From Bacilli bacterium (lineage in GTDB: Bacteria; Bacillota_I; Bacilli_A; RF39; UBA660): 48,389 nucleotides of DNA. This document shows positions 9,571-17,254 of the stretch, piece after piece. Positions within the stretch are counted from its first letter, which is position 1. Each line of letters opens with the position of its first letter. The position numbers and the translations under genes are program-made. Under the pieces are notes generated by a model, which did not search any database, was not told where the DNA came from, and was given only the letters and a program-made list of their open reading frames with translations. The stretch is from positions 1-48,389 of the forward strand of contig JAFRIJ010000008.1 of NCBI GenBank assembly GCA_017432825.1, read 5' to 3'.

Positions 9571-10362
9571 CTATTTAATTAAAAAGTTTAGTATAGAATT
9601 TATATCAATTTTAGAAATTAATATTATTATTGCCGACATACTTAAAAATGGTCCAAACGGGATAATATTTTCTTTATCCGAAAATAATATATAAATTGAT
9701 ATTGGAAACGCTATAAAGGTTGCTAAAAAGATTGTACATAGTGATAAAGGATATCCTATTACTAATCCAAATAAAAACATTAATTTTATATCTCCACCGC
9801 CTAATGATTCTTTTTTAAATAGTTTATCTCCAAATATTTTTAATCCATACATAGTCGCAAAAGCTCCAATTCCAGGATATACATGATTAACCATTAATTC
9901 AACTAGTCCTTCTTTATAGTCCATAAAGAATATATAGTGTATTAAATACAAGACTATTATTAATAATGTTGAAAAAACTAATACTTCATCTAGTATTATC
10001 ATATATTCTATATCACTTACTATAACAATAATCAAACTAGATACAAATATTAATGCAATTATTAAATCAAAAGATAGTTTAAAGCTATGAAAACATACTG
10101 AAAATAATGCTCCTGTTATTATTTCAACTATTAAACAACTAAGTGGTATATTAGAGTTACAATTACGACATTTTCCTTTTTGAATTATAAATGAGATTAT
10201 CGGTATATTTTCGTACCATTTTAGTTTATGATTACAATTAGTACAATGTGAACCTGGAAAGATAATTGATTCGTCATTGGATAATCTTGTCGCTACAACA
10301 TGATAAAATGACCCCATTATTGAACCTAATATAAAAAATATTATTAAAAAATAGGTTTCCAT
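9571..10362 (-). CDS. Prepilin peptidase (type IV pilus/competence, PilD/ComC family)
   Basis: This polytopic aspartic protease of 263 aa cleaves, and usually N-methylates, type IV prepilin-like proteins. It starts with the hydrophobic FLIIFFILGSIMGSFYHVV segment typical of the N-terminal methylase domain. Next come two CxxC pairs (CTNC and CRNC), which bind zinc in the family. The protease half shows the two catalytic Asp contexts, SDIEYM and GGGDIKL. It follows the pilC-like gene by 15 bases, so the two form a pair. Its likely substrate in the window is the prepilin at 15269-15874. The start is set by a GGATGTGAT site three bases upstream. Confidence 0.93.
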   Translation of the reverse strand: METYFLIIFFILGSIMGSFYHVVATRLSNDESIIFPGSHCTNCNHKLKWYENIPIISFIIQKGKCRNCNSNIPLSCLIVEIITGALFSVCFHSFKLSFDLIIALIFVSSLIIVIVSDIEYMIILDEVLVFSTLLIIVLYLIHYIFFMDYKEGLVELMVNHVYPGIGAFATMYGLKIFGDKLFKKESLGGGDIKLMFLFGLVIGYPLSLCTIFLATFIAFPISIYILFSDKENIIPFGPFLSMSAIIILISKIDINSILNFLIK

Positions 10363-10377
10363 TTTATCACATCCTTT

Positions 10378-11733
10378 TTATACTATTTCTCCATACATAC
10401 TAAACATTGGAACTATTACTGCTAGTAATACTATTCCTACTACGAATGCAAGCATGATTATCATTATTGGTTCAATTAGACTTTTTAATTGGGCAATTAG
10501 ATTTTTCTGCTCAGTATTATAATATTCTGCTACTCTTGCCATCATTGAGCCTAATCTATCTGTTCTTTCTCCTGTTACTAACATTTCATATGCTATAATT
10601 GGAAAGGCCCAATTATCTTTGAAGGCTAAAGAAACACTTTCACCATTGCTAAGATTAATTACAGCATTTTTTATTAGTAATTTATATATTTCATTGTCTG
10701 TTATTTTTCCTAATATTTCCATACTATCAGTAATAAATACATCATAGTTTATTAATGATGCAAATGTTTTAGTAAACATTATTACTTCTTTATAGATTAT
10801 TATATTTTTTACTACTGGAATATGCATTAATGTCCATTGCACCATCCTTTTAAAGGCGGTTATATTTTTATACATTATTGTTAATATTACAGCTATAGCT
10901 ATAATTACTAATATTACATATATTAGATTTGTAGCTAAGAAATCACTGAATCCTACTATAAATACTGTTATTGGTGGTAAAGAAGAACCTATTTGACTAT
11001 ACATATCTGTAAATTGTGGCACAACATATATCATTATGTAAACTAATACAACAATTGCTATTATGAATATTACACTTGGATATGTCATAGCACTTATTAT
11101 TTGTTTTCTATTTTCATATGCTGTTTTATAATAATCAGACATATCATCCAATACGCCAGTTAAATTACCTGTTAATTCAGAAGTTTTTATCATATTTATT
11201 AATAGTTTAGGAAAAATATTCCCTTGTTTGGATAGTGCTTCACTTAATGTTTCCCCACTAGTAAGTTCAAACACTAGTCTATTATATAAATTTTGATGTT
11301 GTTTCTTTTTCGATTGTCTTGCTAGTATTGATATTGATTCAACTAATGGTATACCTGCTTTTAAATAAGTCGATAGTTGTGTTAAGAAAAAACTTAAATC
11401 TTTATCACTCATTGGTTTTATCATTAATTGAGCTAAACCAAGTTTATTAAACAATTGATCTTCTTCAATAGAAATTACATCATATCCTTGACTCATTAAG
11501 AAGGAATGGACATCAACCTTTGATAAAGCATCTAATGAAGATGTTACTATCTTTCCGCTTTTTTCTCTTGCTTTATATTTATATCTTATGTTTTTAGTGT
11601 TCTTTATGGCATCTGCAGGTGTTAATTCCATAGTTTTTAGTTGCATATTAGCAGCCAATTTTTTTGAATTATCACCACTAGAACCTATTGGTTTATTTAA
11701 TGCATCTATTATTTTTTTAAATGATCCTGCCAT
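10378..11733 (-). CDS. Type IV pilus/type II secretion inner-membrane protein (PilC/GspF/ComGB family)
   Basis: In pilus machines this platform protein couples the assembly ATPase to pilin polymerisation. The 451-aa protein has a Lys-rich N-terminal extension (1-50) and a small YKYKAREKSGK-type domain (about 50-90). Two GspF repeats follow: the first contains the FFLTQLSTYLKAGIPL motif at about 125, and the second starts with FTKTFASLINYDVF. Three to four membrane segments are visible. An assembly ATPase (PilB/ComGA) would normally lie next to it but is not in the window, because the upstream neighbour is divergent. A good AAGGAGG site fixes the start. Confidence 0.93.
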   Translation of the reverse strand: MAGSFKKIIDALNKPIGSSGDNSKKLAANMQLKTMELTPADAIKNTKNIRYKYKAREKSGKIVTSSLDALSKVDVHSFLMSQGYDVISIEEDQLFNKLGLAQLMIKPMSDKDLSFFLTQLSTYLKAGIPLVESISILARQSKKKQHQNLYNRLVFELTSGETLSEALSKQGNIFPKLLINMIKTSELTGNLTGVLDDMSDYYKTAYENRKQIISAMTYPSVIFIIAIVVLVYIMIYVVPQFTDMYSQIGSSLPPITVFIVGFSDFLATNLIYVILVIIAIAVILTIMYKNITAFKRMVQWTLMHIPVVKNIIIYKEVIMFTKTFASLINYDVFITDSMEILGKITDNEIYKLLIKNAVINLSNGESVSLAFKDNWAFPIIAYEMLVTGERTDRLGSMMARVAEYYNTEQKNLIAQLKSLIEPIMIIMLAFVVGIVLLAVIVPMFSMYGEIV

Positions 11734-11796
11734 ATATATTCCTCCTTATGATAATATCTCTATTATTTATTGTATCATATTTTTTTGTTTTTTTAA

Positions 11797-11823
11797 ACTT
11801 TTTTTATTATTAGGCATATATTA
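11797..11823 (+). promoter_or_regulatory. Candidate SigK-type promoter of the YqfQ-like gene
   Basis: The plus strand has AC (11797-11798), then 16 bases, then CATATATTA (11815-11823). This fits the published SigK consensus AC-N16/17-CATANNNTA, and the -10 also fits the SigE form CATAYAHT. The ribosome site begins only about 8 bases after the -10, so the leader would be very short. In AT-rich DNA this can arise by chance. Confidence 0.4.
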
Positions 11824-11843
11824 TTGTAAAGAGGTGGTTTGGA

Positions 11844-12224
11844 ATGTATAATCAACCATTTTATATTCCTAGATTTTATAGCGCATACAATCCAATGATG
11901 ATGCGTGGAACTGCTGGTTTTGTTGGTAGAAATAATTTTTTTTCTAAGATAGGATCATTATTTGGAAGTTTTAAAAATTATAATTGGAGTGGACTTATTA
12001 ATAATACTTCTAAGACATTAGGTGTTATTAATCAAACTATTCCTATAGTCAAACAAGTAAAGCCTGTTATGAACAATATGCGTTCTATGATTAAAATTGC
12101 ATCAATTTTTAAAGATGAGACTGATAGTAAAAAATCTATTAACAGTAATAATACAAATATTCCAAATAAGACTAGTTATGTAGATTATGATGCTTATGAT
12201 GAATCTCCAACTTTTTTTGTATAA
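11844..12224 (+). CDS. YqfQ/VrrA-like protein, probably spore-associated
   Basis: This is a 126-aa protein without membrane segments. The N-terminus is rich in Tyr, Phe, Met and Gly. The centre (about residues 35-85) contains LINNTSKTLGVINQT and a PIVKQVKPVMNNMRSMIKI-type stretch, which resembles the conserved core of the YqfQ-like family of spore-forming Bacilli (repeated 'P-V-QQYGPMVRNLPSMIK'). The tail is low-complexity. It stands alone on the plus strand between minus-strand genes, with a strong AAAGAGGTGG site and a terminator after it. A SigK-like promoter upstream agrees with a late sporulation role. The family call is by pattern and is moderate. Confidence 0.55.
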   Translation: MYNQPFYIPRFYSAYNPMMMRGTAGFVGRNNFFSKIGSLFGSFKNYNWSGLINNTSKTLGVINQTIPIVKQVKPVMNNMRSMIKIASIFKDETDSKKSINSNNTNIPNKTSYVDYDAYDESPTFFV

Positions 12225-12254
12225 AAAAAGTAATTACTTTTTGTAATTACTTTT
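12225..12254. terminator. Bidirectional terminator
   Basis: A perfect hairpin with arms AAAAGTAATTAC and GTAATTACTTTT and a TTTTT loop lies between two converging genes. A/T runs on both sides let it serve both strands. Confidence 0.88.
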
Positions 12255-13389
12255 ATTTTACAAATGCAAGATAAATAATAAATGATAGATATATCGTTAA
12301 TAGTATTAAGCCATTAATTCTATCTTTTTTTATTTCTTTTCCAGGAATTCCACATGCCATTGTGGTAAAAATTCCTCCTATTAAACCTCCTATATGAGCA
12401 AAGTTATCTATTCCACTTACTATAAAACCTATCCCAAGATTTAGTAGTATAATGGGAATTATTTGATTTTTTAAGACATTTCCTAAATATACTCTATAGT
12501 GATATCCAAAGTATAATATGGCTCCTAGTAATCCAAATATCGCCCCACTAGCGCCAATGCTAATTGAATTACTATTACTAAATGCTAATGATAATACGCT
12601 TCCACATATACCACTTAATAGAAATATTATTAGATATCTAATTTTACCAAAAAAACTTTCTAATTGAGTTCCTATTATATAAAGTGAATACATATTACAT
12701 GTTATATGTATTATTCCTCCGTGTAAAAATATACAAGTCAATAATCTGTAATATTCTCCGTTTCTTGTTAAATCTTTAATATTTCCACCTAGTATGAAAA
12801 TATCTTCTCTTTGAAATAAATAAGTTATTATAAACATAAGTATACATATTCCAATTAATAAATAAGTAATTACTGGTTTTTTTATAGAAAATATCTTTTC
12901 TATTTTTTTTGACTTTTCAAATGATTCTTTATTAATATCATCACTTATTTTTACTATTAAATCTAATCCTTCTTCTTTATGAGTAGTCTTTTCAACAATA
13001 TCTGGAAATACTTCTATTAATCCCTTGTTTTTAATTTCACTATTGTTTGATACTACTATACTGTAGATATTATCTTTTTTTTCAGGTAAATTAACATTTT
13101 CTCCTAAGCTTGTATATATACTTAGTATTGGCATATCAAAGGTAAATGTTTTTTTCTTTAGATTATCTAATATTTTTTTTAGTTTAAATCTATCAAAGTT
13201 TAATTGTTCATCATTATGAATATAGTGACTTACTATTCTTATTATTTTGTAATCATTGTCTAAATTTTCTAGCCATATTTCATCATTTATTCCATGAAGT
13301 ATTACTGGATTATAATTTTTTTCTTTGATAAAGTAATGCACTAAATTCATTATTAATACATCATTGCTATTAATTTTTATCTCATTCAT
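12253..13389 (-). CDS. Rhomboid family intramembrane serine protease (GluP/YqgP-like)
   Basis: Rhomboids cut membrane proteins within the bilayer. The 378-aa protein has a soluble N-terminal domain (1-170) and then about seven membrane segments, like B. subtilis GluP/YqgP. The catalytic Ser281 lies in GASGAIFG and the partner His332 in AHIGG; the loop motif HGGIIHITCNM (about 223-233) is intact. All key residues are therefore present. It is a single gene with a terminator shared with the converging YqfQ-like gene. The substrate is unknown; YqgP in B. subtilis acts in membrane protein quality control with FtsH. Confidence 0.93.
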   Translation of the reverse strand: MNEIKINSNDVLIMNLVHYFIKEKNYNPVILHGINDEIWLENLDNDYKIIRIVSHYIHNDEQLNFDRFKLKKILDNLKKKTFTFDMPILSIYTSLGENVNLPEKKDNIYSIVVSNNSEIKNKGLIEVFPDIVEKTTHKEEGLDLIVKISDDINKESFEKSKKIEKIFSIKKPVITYLLIGICILMFIITYLFQREDIFILGGNIKDLTRNGEYYRLLTCIFLHGGIIHITCNMYSLYIIGTQLESFFGKIRYLIIFLLSGICGSVLSLAFSNSNSISIGASGAIFGLLGAILYFGYHYRVYLGNVLKNQIIPIILLNLGIGFIVSGIDNFAHIGGLIGGIFTTMACGIPGKEIKKDRINGLILLTIYLSFIIYLAFVK

Positions 13390-13456
13390 GCAATTTACCT
13401 TCTTTCATATGTATAATATTATACTAAAAATAATAAAATAAATAAAGAGGTGAATT

Positions 13457-13915
13457 ATGAAATATAAAAAAATAATTAGATATTTTATTTGTCTTTTACC
13501 ATGGTTTATTTCTAGTATTATTTTTAAAGTAGATACAAATTATTATAAGAGTTTAAACTTACCTTTTTTTGCTCCACCTAGTATATTATTTCCGATTGTA
13601 TGGACTATATTATATATTCTTATAGCAGCATCAATTTATATTATTTCATATAAAGATAATATTGATTCTAATTATAAAATTTCTTTATTAGTTAATTATT
13701 TATCTAATCAGTTATATACTTTGTGTTTTTTTGTTATTAAAAATAATTTTTTAGCTTTGTGTGATGCTTTAATTGTCTTCATTTCTTCATTATATTTATA
13801 TTTAGAATCAGGAAAGTATGATGATAGATCTAAAAAATTATTAATTCCTTATATTATTTGGAATTTATTTGCTACTATACTATCAATTAGTATTTTTATA
13901 TTAAATAAAGCGTAA
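13457..13915 (+). CDS. TspO/MBR family membrane protein, divergent
   Basis: This 152-aa protein has five predicted membrane segments. It matches the TspO/MBR (tryptophan-rich sensory protein) family at SLNLPFFAPPS and PIVWTILYILIAASIY near the start, and at LLIPYIIWNLFAT near the end. Several hallmark residues are changed: the Trp after PPS is Ile, the family NxxWSxLFF region reads NQLYTLCFF, and the final LNxxIWxLN reads LSISIFILN. TspO proteins bind porphyrins and have been linked to tetrapyrrole handling and stress. Whether this copy still binds ligand is unclear. It is a single plus-strand gene with GAGGTGA before its ATG and a terminator after it. Confidence 0.8.
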   Translation: MKYKKIIRYFICLLPWFISSIIFKVDTNYYKSLNLPFFAPPSILFPIVWTILYILIAASIYIISYKDNIDSNYKISLLVNYLSNQLYTLCFFVIKNNFLALCDALIVFISSLYLYLESGKYDDRSKKLLIPYIIWNLFATILSISIFILNKA

Positions 13916-13928
13916 CATTGTTACGCTT
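13908..13928. terminator. Bidirectional terminator
   Basis: Arms AAGCGTAAC and GTTACGCTT with a three-base loop form a perfect hairpin between the tspO-like gene and rluD. Confidence 0.85.
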
Positions 13929-14822
13929 CTATTTTTCATTTTTGTATTTTTCTTGTATTTTTTTAAATTCTTCTGGTACATCTATATTAAATTCCAAATA
14001 CTCTTTTGTTATAGGATGAATAAAGCCTATTGTTTTGGCATGTAACATTTGACCAAATAGTTTATCATCTTTGTTTGTTCCATATATTGGATCATTTATT
14101 ATAGGATGATTAATATATTTTAGGTGTACTCTTATTTGATGTGTTCTTCCCGTTTCTAGAATACATTCTATTAAAGTTGCATTCTTATATCGTTCTAAAA
14201 CTTTAATATTGGTTATTGCCTTCTTGGAATTTTTATCCGTTACAGACATTTTCTTTCTATTTTTTTCATCTCTTCCAATAGGTGCATCTATTGTTGCTGT
14301 ATCTTCGTATATTACTCCACTAACTAGTGCTATATACTTTCTTAAAACAGTTTTATTCTTTATTTGCTCTGCTAAGTCAGCATGTACCTTATCATTTTTT
14401 GCTACTAATAAAAGTCCTGAAGTATCTGCATCTATTCTATGAACTATACCTGGCCTTATTTCTCCATTTATACTACTCAAATTATTGCAATGATACATTA
14501 GAGCATTTACTAGTGTATTATGATAATTGCCTGGAGCTGGATGTACTACCATTCCACTTGGTTTATTTATTACTAACAAATAATCATCTTCATATACTAT
14601 ATCTAATGGAATGTTTTCTTTTTCTATAGTTATATCTTCACTATAATCATCGTTAATTGTTATTTCATCATTAATATTTAATATATAACTATTTTTTATG
14701 TTCTTATTATTTACTAAGATATTATTTGATTTTATCATTCTTTGAATTTTACTTCTAGATATGTCTGTATTATCCATTATGTATTTATCTATTCTTTCTT
14801 TAGTATTTGCTATTAATTTCAT
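13929..14822 (-). CDS. rluD: RluD-type 23S rRNA pseudouridine synthase
   Basis: This RluA/RluD-family enzyme has 297 aa: an N-terminal S4 RNA-binding domain (about 10-65) and a catalytic domain with the signature HRIDADTSGLLL, whose first Asp (131) is the catalytic residue. The family makes pseudouridines in 23S rRNA helix 69 (RluD) or in other RNAs. Position next to lspA is common in Firmicutes, where the gene is usually called ylyB/rluD. The S4 domain favours RluD over RluA or RluC, but the exact target sites are not provable here. Spacing to lspA is 7 bases. Confidence 0.92.
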   Translation of the reverse strand: MKLIANTKERIDKYIMDNTDISRSKIQRMIKSNNILVNNKNIKNSYILNINDEITINDDYSEDITIEKENIPLDIVYEDDYLLVINKPSGMVVHPAPGNYHNTLVNALMYHCNNLSSINGEIRPGIVHRIDADTSGLLLVAKNDKVHADLAEQIKNKTVLRKYIALVSGVIYEDTATIDAPIGRDEKNRKKMSVTDKNSKKAITNIKVLERYKNATLIECILETGRTHQIRVHLKYINHPIINDPIYGTNKDDKLFGQMLHAKTIGFIHPITKEYLEFNIDVPEEFKKIQEKYKNEK

Positions 14823-14829
14823 GGTATCA

Positions 14830-15279
14830 CTACTTTCTTTTGAAGCTTGTTATAATTAAAATAATTACTCCTATTACTATAGCAGAATCAGCTAAATTAA
14901 ATATTGGATAATTATAATTAAATATTTTAAAATCTAAAAAATCTATTACATATCCATATATTATTCTATCAATTAAGTTCCCTAAGGCGCCACCTATTAT
15001 TAATCCATATGATATTTGTTCTAATCTATTTACATACTTATTATTTAAATATTTTATTAATACAATTAGAATAATAATTGTTGCTATTATTATAAATATT
15101 TTACTGCCTTCTAATAAACTGAAGGCTACTCCTGTGTTTTTGGTATATGTTATATAAAAGAATTTATTTATTATTTTTATGCTTTCTTTTAATGTTAAAG
15201 TATTTGTAATAATAACTTTGGATATTATATCAATTAATAAAGTAATTATCGTCGTTAAATATATTTTTTTATGTTTCAT
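14830..15279 (-). CDS. lspA: Lipoprotein signal peptidase LspA
   Basis: LspA is the type II signal peptidase that removes the signal peptide from diacylglyceryl-prolipoproteins. The 149-aa protein has four membrane segments and the conserved blocks NTGVAFSLL, GGALGNLIDR and FNLADSAIV. The last two hold the catalytic Asp pair. Its start overlaps the end of the prepilin gene by 11 bases, so the two are probably translated together. Lgt, which acts just before it in the pathway, is encoded at 31600-32412. Confidence 0.96.
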   Translation of the reverse strand: MKHKKIYLTTIITLLIDIISKVIITNTLTLKESIKIINKFFYITYTKNTGVAFSLLEGSKIFIIIATIIILIVLIKYLNNKYVNRLEQISYGLIIGGALGNLIDRIIYGYVIDFLDFKIFNYNYPIFNLADSAIVIGVIILIITSFKRK

Positions 15280-15874
15280 TTAACTTACATCCTTTTTCAT
15301 TATCGTATGTTCCACTTAATACTGTACATAATCCTTTAGGAATATTTGTTACAATAGCATTTTCGTCAGATATTTCACAAGATGTCTTGTCACCACTTAA
15401 ATCTAAATAATAGTAGTATACGTAATCACTGTCTTTAAATACTCTTATTGTTGGATCTTTACCTTCTACGCAATTCATTTTTGTTTTGGGATTTATTAAA
15501 TCATTTTTATTTAATGTTTTTAAACTGTTATTTGTTATTTTTGATAATACTACATCATTATATGTATTGCCTTCAGTAATTTCTTTTAATTCTTTAGCAT
15601 TTACATTTTTTTCTTCTTCGCATTCACCGTTACTTTTTAGTTTGGTACATTTGGTAAATGTATATGTTGATTCTATTTCTGTTAATTCCTTTGATGCACT
15701 ATAGGATAAATATCCTTGAATTGCATCTCCTATTTTTTCTGTAAAAAGTCTTTCACTTTTTATTTTAGAATTATTTATAGCAGTTATTACACCATATGAG
15801 GCTATTCCCATTATTACTCCTAATATTACTATAGTTGCTAATAATTCTACTAGTGTAAATCCTTTGTTATTCAT
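15269..15874 (-). CDS. Type IV prepilin-like protein
   Basis: A class III (prepilin) signal begins at the chosen start: MNNKG followed by FTLVELLATIVILG. Cleavage would fall after Gly5, leaving Phe1 and the conserved Glu5 in the mature protein. A 20-residue hydrophobic helix and a soluble globular part follow, with four or more Cys in the last two thirds that could form disulfides. The start at 15874 is preferred over one 27 bases upstream because AAAGGTGAT lies three bases before it and the prepilin leader then has normal length. It is 201 aa. It is likely processed by the peptidase encoded at 9571-10362, although it sits in the lspA-rluD operon and not with that gene. Confidence 0.88.
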   Translation of the reverse strand: MNNKGFTLVELLATIVILGVIMGIASYGVITAINNSKIKSERLFTEKIGDAIQGYLSYSASKELTEIESTYTFTKCTKLKSNGECEEEKNVNAKELKEITEGNTYNDVVLSKITNNSLKTLNKNDLINPKTKMNCVEGKDPTIRVFKDSDYVYYYYLDLSGDKTSCEISDENAIVTNIPKGLCTVLSGTYDNEKGCKLNET

Positions 15875-15934
15875 TTTATCACCTTTAATTAATTTTAACA
15901 TATTTTATTATTTAATGCTATAGTATTTTTTAGG

Positions 15935-15964
15935 TTGACATATGATTAAAAAATAATATATACT
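15935..15964 (+). promoter_or_regulatory. SigA-type promoter of the DUF192-gpsA operon
   Basis: TTGACA (15935-15940), then 18 bases, then TATACT (15959-15964), ending 15 bases before the GTG start. Confidence 0.65.
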
Positions 15965-15979
15965 TATTATGGTGATATA

Positions 15980-16294
15980 GTGAAGTTAAAGTATAAAGAT
16001 AAAGAAATTTCATTAAAAGAATGTTCTTCATTTTACAGCAGATTAAAGGGATTTATGTTTTGTAAAAATATTGATAAAGCTCTTTTGTTTAATAAATGTA
16101 ATAGTATTCATACTTTCTTTATGTATAAAAATATTGATGTAATTATGTGTAATAAAGATAATAGAATACTTTATTATTTTAATAATTTAAAGAAAAATAA
16201 AATTATATTACCTAAAAAGGGTGTTTATAAAGTATATGAAACACCTAGTAATTTTTTTAAGATTAAGATTGATGACAAGTTGGAGGTTATATAA
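15980..16294 (+). CDS. DUF192 family protein
   Basis: This 104-aa protein matches the small DUF192 family: FYSRLKGFMFCKNIDKALLF near the start, then the CNSIHTFFM segment (family form 'sihtffM.f.iDvvfld') and IDVIMCNKDNRIL. No catalytic function is established for the family; many members are exported or lie near phospholipid or transport genes. This copy has no signal peptide. The GTG start at 15980 is supported by GGTGAT three bases before it. Its stop overlaps the gpsA start codon by one base, so the two are translationally coupled. Confidence 0.8.
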   Translation: MKLKYKDKEISLKECSSFYSRLKGFMFCKNIDKALLFNKCNSIHTFFMYKNIDVIMCNKDNRILYYFNNLKKNKIILPKKGVYKVYETPSNFFKIKIDDKLEVI

Positions 16295-17235
16295 TGAATG
16301 TTACTATCTTAGGTTGCGGTGCTTTTGGTACTGCTCTTGCTTATATGTTTAAAGAAAATAATTGTAAAATTAAGATGTGGAATAAATTTGATGATCGATT
16401 CGATACATTAAAGAAAGAACTTTCTGGTGTTTTTTTTACCACTAATATGGTAGAATCACTTGATAAAGATGCTTTAATTGTTATAGCGGTTCCTGTTAAA
16501 TATTTTGAAGATACTGTTAAAGAATTAAGTAATTATTATACTAATCAAGACATTCTAATTGCTACTAAGGGAATAGATACTGAAATTGGAATGCTTTCAA
16601 GTGACATAGTTCATAAATATATTAAATGTGATAATATTGGTGCTATTTCTGGTGGTTCTTTTGCAGTGGATATGAAAGATAAAAAGATACTTGGTCTTAC
16701 TTTAGGAACTAATTCTAATGTGTTAAAAGATAGAATTAAGCATTATTTTGATAATAAATATTTAAAAATACAGTATTATGATGATATTATTGGTGTGCAA
16801 TTATGTGGCGCTATTAAAAATGTAATGGCTATAGGGCATGGTATTTTAGATGGTGCTAATTATCCTGAATCATCTAGATTTTTGTTTTTAACAGATGCTG
16901 TATATGAAATAATGGATATTATTAAGTTTGTTGGAGGAAATGATAAAACTATTATGAGTTATGCTGGTATTGATGATATTATGATGACTTGCACTTCTTC
17001 TAAATCAAGAAATTATTCTTTTGGTGTATTAATTGGTAAAAATAGTTCTAAAGAAGAAATTGATAAATATATTGAAGAAACTACTATTGAGGGGTTAGCT
17101 AGTATAGAGGGAATAAAAAAGTTACTAGGTGATAATATAAATAAATTTGTTATATGTAATACTATTTATAATATTTTATATAATAATGCAAGCTATCAGG
17201 AGCTAGTTAATATTTTAATAAATAAAAAGAATTAA
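16294..17235 (+). CDS. gpsA: Glycerol-3-phosphate dehydrogenase [NAD(P)+] GpsA
   Basis: GpsA reduces dihydroxyacetone phosphate to sn-glycerol-3-phosphate, the backbone of phospholipids and the source of glycerol-phosphate polymers. The 313-aa protein has the Rossmann motif GCGAFG (7-12), the substrate-binding region around LCGAIKNVMAIGHG and the conserved SRNYSFG block. The usual SGPSFA is SGGSFA here. The sequence is somewhat diverged but all main blocks are present. It is translated from an ATG overlapping the DUF192 stop, behind TTGGAGG. Confidence 0.92.
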   Translation: MNVTILGCGAFGTALAYMFKENNCKIKMWNKFDDRFDTLKKELSGVFFTTNMVESLDKDALIVIAVPVKYFEDTVKELSNYYTNQDILIATKGIDTEIGMLSSDIVHKYIKCDNIGAISGGSFAVDMKDKKILGLTLGTNSNVLKDRIKHYFDNKYLKIQYYDDIIGVQLCGAIKNVMAIGHGILDGANYPESSRFLFLTDAVYEIMDIIKFVGGNDKTIMSYAGIDDIMMTCTSSKSRNYSFGVLIGKNSSKEEIDKYIEETTIEGLASIEGIKKLLGDNINKFVICNTIYNILYNNASYQELVNILINKKN

Positions 17236-17254
17236 ATAATATTTAATTCTTTTT
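17224..17254. terminator. Bidirectional terminator
   Basis: Arms AAAAAGAATTAAAT and ATTTAATTCTTTTT overlap the ends of the converging gpsA and obg genes. Confidence 0.85.
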
